NCBI GenBank assembly: GCA_023453725.1
Contig: JAEXTB010000242.1
Span: 1 to 11,248 of the forward strand
Direction of reading: 5' to 3'
Source: Bacillota bacterium
GTDB taxonomy: Bacteria; Bacillota; Clostridia; Christensenellales; CAG-138
Length of the DNA stretch: 11,248 nt
Below are positions 6,935 to 11,248 of this stretch, one piece after another. Below the pieces are notes generated by a model, which worked only from the letters and a program-made list of their open reading frames with translations, had not been told where the DNA came from and did no database searches. The position numbers and the translations under genes were made by a program. How positions within the stretch are numbered: the first letter of the stretch is position 1; the number at the start of each line of letters is the position of its first letter.

Positions 6935-7708
6935 ATGCGCTTGTTAAATCTACTCATAGCAGATGGAGGCACAGCCACCTGTGAAGAGATCGCTCAGTTC
7001 TGCTGCAATTATGATACAATTCATGTGCTCCCTTATGTTCATAACGGCAAGGATGTATTAGCGGCTCTTGAATCCCAAAGGGTGGATATCCTGCTTATGG
7101 ATATTGTTATGCCCATTTTGGATGGGCTGAGCGTATTAAACAGCATTCAATGCATAGAGGACGAAGCCCGCCCTGCCGTGTTCATTCATACCGCTTTTTT
7201 GGACGGCCGCCTTTTACAGGAACTGCAGAAACTCAATGTCGTATATTGCTTTGTCAAACCCATGGGGCCGGAGCACATCATACCGCGTATTTTACAGCTG
7301 ATGCGCGCTATGGATACCATTCCGGTTCCCATGCTTCCTTCCAAGCGCGTGAACGACGAGCTGAGCGCCCAGATTACCCGGCAGATACGGGCAGTGGGTA
7401 TTCCTGCGCATTTAAGAGGCTACCATTATTTGAGAAGCGCGATCCAGTATTCGGTAGAGGCGAAGGACCCTTCTTCTGTCGCGGTTACAAAGGATATCTA
7501 CCCGCATATCTCCAGGCAATATAATACACGCCCCCCGTTGGTGGAGCGTGCAATCCGAAACGCGATAGAGGTTGCCTGGGCACGGGGCAATGCACAGATT
7601 TTAAACCAGTACTTCGGCTATACCATTGATGATCTCAAAGGAAAACCGACCAACGCCGAGTTTATTGCCATGATTGCAGACAGGGTGCGCATGGAGCTTT
7701 CCGGCTGA
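6935..7708 (+). CDS. spo0A: Sporulation master response regulator Spo0A
   Basis: A 257-residue response regulator that, when phosphorylated, switches cells into sporulation by binding 0A boxes. The receiver covers residues 1-125 and carries the phosphoacceptor Asp56 (LLMDIVMP), Thr86 (FIHTAF) and Lys108 (FVKPM). The DNA-binding domain (about 140-257) is highly conserved, with VGIPAHLRGYHYLR (154-167), VERAIRNAIEVAWARGN (203-219) and KPTNAEFIAMIAD (235-247). The odd point is the acidic pocket. Bacillus Spo0A reads ADDN at residues 9-12, but here it is ADGG, so the second metal-site aspartate (Asp11) is glycine. The codons (GCA GAT GGA GGC) are unambiguous. The ATG at 6935 follows GGAGGTGAT, a nine-base match to the 16S rRNA 3' end, although the spacing is short. 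It is 39 bases after spoIVB and ends one base from ispA. Confidence 0.97.
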   Translation: MRLLNLLIADGGTATCEEIAQFCCNYDTIHVLPYVHNGKDVLAALESQRVDILLMDIVMPILDGLSVLNSIQCIEDEARPAVFIHTAFLDGRLLQELQKLNVVYCFVKPMGPEHIIPRILQLMRAMDTIPVPMLPSKRVNDELSAQITRQIRAVGIPAHLRGYHYLRSAIQYSVEAKDPSSVAVTKDIYPHISRQYNTRPPLVERAIRNAIEVAWARGNAQILNQYFGYTIDDLKGKPTNAEFIAMIADRVRMELSG

Positions 7709-7709
7709 A

Positions 7710-8594
7710 TCAGGATTTGCGGGTAAGGGTATAGGATACAAGCTCACGGAAAAAACAAGCCCGCTCGCCCAGCGGATTAAGCGCCGCATGTGCTGCTGCT
7801 GCAGCTTCTTCCGCTTTCACCATTGCGCCATCTAAGCCATACACGGCAGGGAACGTAAGCTTCCCTGCTTTTTCATCTTTGCCAAGTGTTTTTCCCATGC
7901 TGCTTTCCTCACCGGTGACATCCAGAATATCATCCGTAATCTGGAACAGCAGGCCATACTGCATGCCAAACTCTCTTAGCTGCTTGAGCAAATCGGCACT
8001 GGCGCCTGCACAGTATGCGCCCGCTTCTACCGCTGCAAGAAGCATTGCGGAGGTTTTTCCCCTATGGATGCGAAGGAGTTCATCCTCCTCCATCCTCCCG
8101 CTGCCTTCATGGAGCAAGTCCAGGCTTTGCCCCGCTACCATGCCACGCACGCCCGCCCCTTTCGCGACTGCCTGCGTTGCAAGTGCAAGCCGCTGTTCCG
8201 GGCGTATGACAAGTTCTTTGAGCATCAGTTCAAATGCATAGGAAAGAAGGGCGTCCCCGGCTAGTACCGCCTGCCCCTCGCCGAATACCTTGTGGTTTGT
8301 CAGCTTGCCACGCCGATAATCGTCATTGTCCATCGCAGGAAGATCGTCGTGGATCAGGGAATACGTATGAATCATTTCAAGCGCGCAGGCAAAAGGCATG
8401 GCGTCCTCCATTGCTCCGCCCAGCATTTCACACGCTGCGAGAGTGATGGCAGGACGCAGGCGCTTTCCGCCCGCGAATACACTATAGGACATGCTCTCCA
8501 ACAGTTGTTTCGGAATATCCTCCGCTGCAAAATAGACGCCAAGCGCTTCATCGACAAGTTTGATATACTGTTTCTGCTGTTCAAGAAAGCTCAT
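7710..8594 (-). CDS. ispA: Farnesyl diphosphate synthase (trans-polyprenyl transferase)
   Basis: A 294-residue cytoplasmic prenyltransferase that condenses isopentenyl diphosphate with dimethylallyl and geranyl diphosphate to make farnesyl diphosphate for undecaprenyl and quinone synthesis. GGKRLRP is at residues 42-48. The first aspartate-rich motif DDLPAMD is at 83-89, with the two-residue insertion typical of bacterial farnesyl synthases. Tyr78, five residues before it, is the aromatic that limits the product to C15. GQSLDL is at 155-160, and the second motif DDILD at 221-225. The start ATG (8594-8592) overlaps the xseB stop in an ATGA, indicating translational coupling. It is the last gene of the nusB-folD-xseA-xseB-ispA operon; dxs, the usual next gene, is absent. 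Its stop is one base from the convergent spo0A stop. A geranylgeranyl synthase is possible but less likely. Confidence 0.95.
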   Translation of the reverse strand: MSFLEQQKQYIKLVDEALGVYFAAEDIPKQLLESMSYSVFAGGKRLRPAITLAACEMLGGAMEDAMPFACALEMIHTYSLIHDDLPAMDNDDYRRGKLTNHKVFGEGQAVLAGDALLSYAFELMLKELVIRPEQRLALATQAVAKGAGVRGMVAGQSLDLLHEGSGRMEEDELLRIHRGKTSAMLLAAVEAGAYCAGASADLLKQLREFGMQYGLLFQITDDILDVTGEESSMGKTLGKDEKAGKLTFPAVYGLDGAMVKAEEAAAAAHAALNPLGERACFFRELVSYTLTRKS

Positions 8595-8812
8595 TGCCCG
8601 TCCTCCGGACGCGAAAGCGTGGTCAGCCGCCCTTCATAAGCCTCCAGAAGCTCCATACACCGCTTGCCCAGCGCCGCACCCCGTTCATAGAGCGAAACCA
8701 TTTCCTCCAGCGGGCTGTTTCCGCTTTCAAGCTTCTGGACGATCGTCTCCAGCTCTTCCATCAGCGCCTCAAAAGGCATATCCTGCGGTATGACAATTCC
8801 TTCATTGCTCAT
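8591..8812 (-). CDS. xseB: Exonuclease VII small subunit
   Basis: A 73-residue subunit that assembles in several copies on XseA to form exonuclease VII, which degrades single-stranded DNA to oligonucleotides. The sequence has the family pattern: PFEALMEELETIVQKLE at residues 13-29, then a GNSPLEEMVSLYERG loop and helix (31-45), forming the helical hairpin expected of XseB. The length is normal. The ATG at 8812 follows GGAG seven bases upstream, inside the end of xseA, and overlaps the xseA stop by four bases. The stop overlaps the ispA start by four bases. Both overlaps suggest tight translational coupling. Confidence 0.94.
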   Translation of the reverse strand: MSNEGIVIPQDMPFEALMEELETIVQKLESGNSPLEEMVSLYERGAALGKRCMELLEAYEGRLTTLSRPEDGQ

Positions 8813-10044
8813 GCTTGTTCTCCTTCATGCAGCAGTTTCGCTGCGGTTACCCGTTCAATGCGTGCCTGCGCCGCGCCGTCATTCATATGCAGCACAATTG
8901 GCATACCGGTTTCCATGGAAGAGGCGGTGTACAAAACCCTTCCTTCCCCATCGGTTACAATGGCATAGCCGCGCTCCAATACTGCCCCCGGGGACAACGC
9001 CTGGAGCCTGTGCAGCAATGTCTCAACCCTTGTGCGGTATTGCAGCAGCGTTTTTACGGCGCCATCTTCCAGTTTTTTCGCCGTGTGCTCCAACCGCCTG
9101 CGCTCCAGCGTTGCGCGGTGATTGGCCGCGGAAAATCCCCGCGCACGCATCAAGAGGGCAATGCGCTGACCCTTTACTGTAATGTTGCGGTAAAGCGCCC
9201 GGGGCAGCCGCCCCGCGGAAAGCTCATCTACCCGCTGCAAAAGCCCGTCATACGCCGGCACCGCGAGTTCGGCTGCGGCAGACGGAGTGGGCGCCCTTAG
9301 ATCGGCTGTAAAGTCACATAGCGTAATATCCGTTTCATGGCCTACGGCGGAGATAATGGGGATACGGCTTTCAAACACCGCTTTTACCACCTCGGGCTCG
9401 TTAAACGCCCAAAGATCCTCCATGCTCCCACCGCCACGCCCAACAATAAGCACGCTGACATCGCCATATGCGTTCATCGCGCGAATGCCCGAAGCAATGT
9501 CGGCAGCGGCTCCAGCGCCCCTTACCAGGACAGGACAGACCACGACATCCATATTGGGAAACCTGCGCCGTATGATCTGCAGAATGTCCTGCAACGCAGC
9601 CCCCGTGCCCGAAGTCACCACGCCGACCTTCTTTGGCAGGAACGGGATTGGGCGTTTTCTTTCCGTATCAAAATATCCCAAGGCCTCAAGCTTTGTCTTT
9701 AGCAGCAGGAAACGTTGATACAGTTCCCCTTCCCCGTCCTTTTGCATCGCCTGCGCGTACAGCTGGAACTGGCCGTCCTTGGTATACAGCGAAGCATAGC
9801 CATCGACGATGACCTTCATACCATCCTGGGGCATAAAGCCTACGCCCATGGCCGCAGACCGGAACATGACGCACCGCAAAACAGCGTTTTCATCCTTGAG
9901 TTGAAAATACATGTGCCCCGAGCTATGGCGCTTGAAGCCAGAAATCTCCCCCTGCACCCGAAGCGTACGCAACACCGGGTCACCATTGAGCAAATTGCCG
10001 ACATACTCGTTGAGCTGGGTGACAGTCAATACCCGCTGCGCCAT
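8809..10044 (-). CDS. xseA: Exonuclease VII large (catalytic) subunit
   Basis: A 411-residue catalytic subunit of exonuclease VII. An N-terminal OB fold (about residues 5-100, with LRVQGEISGFKRHSSGHMYF from 28) binds single-stranded DNA. The catalytic core carries VGVVTSGTGAALQDIL (140-155, where many homologues have SPTGAA), IVGRGGGSMEDLWAFNE (200-216), SAVGHETDITLCD (232-244) and RAPTPSAAAE (250-259). The C-terminal half is rich in Arg, Leu and Glu, as expected for the helical arm that holds XseB. SPGAVLERGYAIV near 365-377 is the usual C-terminal block. The frame is open upstream to 10482, but the ATG at 10044 gives the conserved N-terminus and overlaps the folD stop by one base (TAATG). 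It is coupled to xseB by a four-base overlap. Confidence 0.95.
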   Translation of the reverse strand: MAQRVLTVTQLNEYVGNLLNGDPVLRTLRVQGEISGFKRHSSGHMYFQLKDENAVLRCVMFRSAAMGVGFMPQDGMKVIVDGYASLYTKDGQFQLYAQAMQKDGEGELYQRFLLLKTKLEALGYFDTERKRPIPFLPKKVGVVTSGTGAALQDILQIIRRRFPNMDVVVCPVLVRGAGAAADIASGIRAMNAYGDVSVLIVGRGGGSMEDLWAFNEPEVVKAVFESRIPIISAVGHETDITLCDFTADLRAPTPSAAAELAVPAYDGLLQRVDELSAGRLPRALYRNITVKGQRIALLMRARGFSAANHRATLERRRLEHTAKKLEDGAVKTLLQYRTRVETLLHRLQALSPGAVLERGYAIVTDGEGRVLYTASSMETGMPIVLHMNDGAAQARIERVTAAKLLHEGEQA

Positions 10045-10901
10045 TATAGTATACCGGCTTGGCGCTCGGCAGCCTCCACGGTGTTGTGCATCAGCATGGC
10101 GATTGTCATGGGACCGACCCCTCCCGGGACGGGCGTAAGATGGCCCGCAACCTCCAGCGCTTCTGCAAATGCCACGTCTCCGCACAGCTTGCCGTCCACA
10201 CGGCTTGTCCCAACGTCGATTACGACAGCGCCGGGCTTTATCATGTCTCCGGTGATCATGCTGGGCTTGCCGATTGCGCACACAAGAATATCCGCCGTTT
10301 TTGTGAAGGCAGCCAGGTCCTTGGTCCGGGAATGGCAGATTGTGACCGTTGCATCCTGATGCAACAAAAGAAGCGCAACAGGCTTGCCCACAATGTCGCT
10401 TCGGCCAATGACCACCGCATGTTTCCCTTTGATTGCAACGCCTGTGCTTTTGATGAGGTCGATAACGCCGTTGGGCGTACATGGTACCAGGCAGGGCTCC
10501 TTTGCCAACAGTTTACCGGCATTGACGGGATGAAGCCCGTCCACATCCTTATCCGGCAAAATTGCCGTAGCCACAGCGGCAGGATCGATCTGTTTGGGAA
10601 GCGGAAGTTGTACGAGTATGCCGTGAATTAACGGATCGGAATTAAGTGCCGCGATCCGCTCCAGCAGCTCCTGCTGCGTGGTCTCTGCCGGCAGACGGTA
10701 TACTATGCCATGCATGCCCAATGCTGACGCCATGCGCTCCTTGCTGCCCACATAACTTTCCGAAGCCGGATCGTTGCCCACCAGAATGACGCACAAGCCG
10801 GGCGTCACACCCGCCTGTTTGAGCCGTTCAATGCGCGGCAGCAGAGACTCCCGCTTTGCTGATGCGATCGCTTTTCCGTCAATGAGCTTTGCCTGTGCCA
10901 T
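10044..10901 (-). CDS. folD: Methylenetetrahydrofolate dehydrogenase / methenyl-THF cyclohydrolase
   Basis: A 285-residue bifunctional cytoplasmic enzyme interconverting 5,10-methylene-, 5,10-methenyl- and 10-formyl-tetrahydrofolate, feeding purine and formyl-methionine synthesis. The catalytic YxxxK is Tyr50-Lys54 (SYVGSKERM). QLPLP is at 98-102, DKDVDGLHPVN at 117-127 and PCTPNG at 140-145. The nucleotide-binding loop GRSDIVGKP is at 166-174, and VPGGVGPMTIAML lies near the C-terminus. Length equals the family norm. The frame runs open to 11069, but that would add 56 residues without similarity. The ATG at 10901 has GAGGGGG eight bases upstream, and begins with the conserved AKLIDGKAIA. A long structured leader precedes it. 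The stop overlaps the xseA start by one base. Confidence 0.96.
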   Translation of the reverse strand: MAQAKLIDGKAIASAKRESLLPRIERLKQAGVTPGLCVILVGNDPASESYVGSKERMASALGMHGIVYRLPAETTQQELLERIAALNSDPLIHGILVQLPLPKQIDPAAVATAILPDKDVDGLHPVNAGKLLAKEPCLVPCTPNGVIDLIKSTGVAIKGKHAVVIGRSDIVGKPVALLLLHQDATVTICHSRTKDLAAFTKTADILVCAIGKPSMITGDMIKPGAVVIDVGTSRVDGKLCGDVAFAEALEVAGHLTPVPGGVGPMTIAMLMHNTVEAAERQAGIL

Positions 10902-11174
10902 ACCGAATACCCCCTCTTCCATCACAGCCGTGAATGTCCACAATATTCTATCTTTTCTTTTGCAAGCAGGCGCACCCCACGGCGTTACCGCCGGAATGCG
11001 CAGGCATCTAAAATATAATGTTAAGCCGGAGTGCCGAAGCCCGGCTTCCCCCAAACGAACACGAAGCATCGTCCTTCATTACAGACGATGCCCGAATTTT
11101 CTACACAGGATGTGGTGTAACAGCTTGTATCAATTCTAAGATACGCGCTTCGTTCCGGCCCACCTGCACCTCTC
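10902..11174 (-). promoter_or_regulatory. Structured 273-base leader between nusB and folD
   Basis: This is the longest gene-free stretch in the window. It holds five perfect inverted repeats. GATAC/GTATC pairs 11127-11131 with 11140-11144. TACAC/GTGTA pairs 11102-11106 with 11115-11119. GCATCGTC/GACGATGC pairs 11066-11073 with 11084-11091. AAGCCGG/CCGGCTT pairs 11023-11029 with 11041-11047. CGGCG-GTAA-CGCCG (minus strand) spans 10980-10993 with a GNRA-type tetraloop. On the minus strand the 8-bp stem is followed by a moderately T-rich tail (TTCGTGTTCGTTT), a possible weak terminator or attenuator for nusB. I see no coding frame of quality and no convincing sigma-A promoter, only a weak AT-rich stretch near 10995-11020. 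A regulatory leader for folD is an inference. Confidence 0.4.
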
Positions 11175-11248
11175 TTACTCTTGTTCGAGTTGCTTGGAAA
11201 GCGTCCCCAATATGCCGTTGATATAAGCCGGAGACTTATCCCCCGCAA
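11175..11248 (-). CDS. nusB: Transcription antitermination factor NusB, C-terminal 23 residues
   Basis: Reading the minus strand from the right edge, one frame gives AGDKSPAYINGILGTLSKQL followed by EQE and a TAA stop at 11177-11175. The DKSPAYINGILG pattern is the conserved last helix of NusB, the small antitermination factor that binds boxA RNA with NusE (S10) during rRNA transcription. Only the C-terminus is in the window. nusB directly upstream of folD-xseA-xseB-ispA is the standard Firmicutes order, which supports the call. A different frame over this region is open for 75 codons, but its product is rich in Cys, Ser and Gly and resembles nothing I recognise. Confidence 0.82.
   Translation of the reverse strand, partial: AGDKSPAYINGILGTLSKQLEQE

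Noticed and set aside
9715..10359. Open frame of 214 codons on the plus strand over xseA and folD
   Set aside because: It is antisense to two well-supported genes and has no recognisable domain.
10045..10482. N-terminal extension of xseA by 146 residues
   Set aside because: It is out of frame within folD, rich in Arg, Cys and His, and the ATG at 10044 gives the normal XseA N-terminus.
10902..11069. N-terminal extension of folD by 56 residues
   Set aside because: The added residues show no family similarity and lie across the hairpins of the leader; the ATG at 10901 has a good ribosome site and gives the standard 285-residue enzyme.
10902..11174. ZTP (pfl) or THF riboswitch upstream of folD
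   Set aside because: The context is right, but I could not find the conserved 5' CUGGCG and 3' CCGCCUGGGC elements of the pfl class, nor the THF core; a covariance search would decide.
1..11248. Mobile elements, CRISPR arrays, tRNA or rRNA genes
   Set aside because: No transposase, spaced direct repeats, cloverleaf or rRNA-like sequence was seen on either strand.

Overview
The window is a chromosomal housekeeping and sporulation region from an endospore-forming member of the Firmicutes, most likely class Clostridia, with moderate GC. The evidence is the combination of spo0A, spoIVB and spoIIM with recN, argR, nadK, tlyA, nusB, folD, xseA, xseB and ispA, plus strong Shine-Dalgarno sequences and near-consensus Bacillus-type promoters. 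I cannot name the genus. I see no phage, insertion sequence, CRISPR array, tRNA or rRNA.

Layout. Positions 1-663 hold the N-terminal part of deoB (minus strand, its 3' end lies outside the window), with a near-consensus sigma-A promoter at 722-750. Positions 769-1383 hold spoIIM (minus), with a candidate sigma-E promoter. A divergent gap (1384-1548) separates it from a plus-strand run: tlyA, nadK, argR, recN, spoIVB and spo0A (1549-7708). A single base separates spo0A from a convergent minus-strand operon: ispA, xseB, xseA and folD overlap by 1-4 bases and are preceded by a 273-base structured leader and the last codons of nusB at the right edge.

How the genes work together. The plus-strand run combines rRNA modification (TlyA), NADP supply (NadK), arginine control (ArgR), DNA repair (RecN), the forespore signalling protease that triggers sigma-K or late mother-cell activity (SpoIVB), and the master regulator of sporulation (Spo0A). 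The minus-strand operon combines transcription antitermination (NusB), one-carbon folate metabolism (FolD), exonuclease VII (XseA and XseB) and isoprenoid chain elongation (IspA).

The most notable points are these. (1) The tlyA-to-spo0A block appears inverted relative to the co-directional order I recall from Bacillus and Clostridium. (2) The spoIVB ribosome-binding site lies in the 3' arm of a two-tier inverted repeat whose 5' arm would be absent from the transcript of a good sigma-G promoter match, which suggests silencing of read-through mRNA. (3) Spo0A lacks the second aspartate of the acidic phosphorylation pocket (D10-G11). (4) The folD leader contains five perfect inverted repeats and matches no riboswitch class I could recognise. 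No wholly new multi-gene system is visible; the new material is regulatory and architectural.
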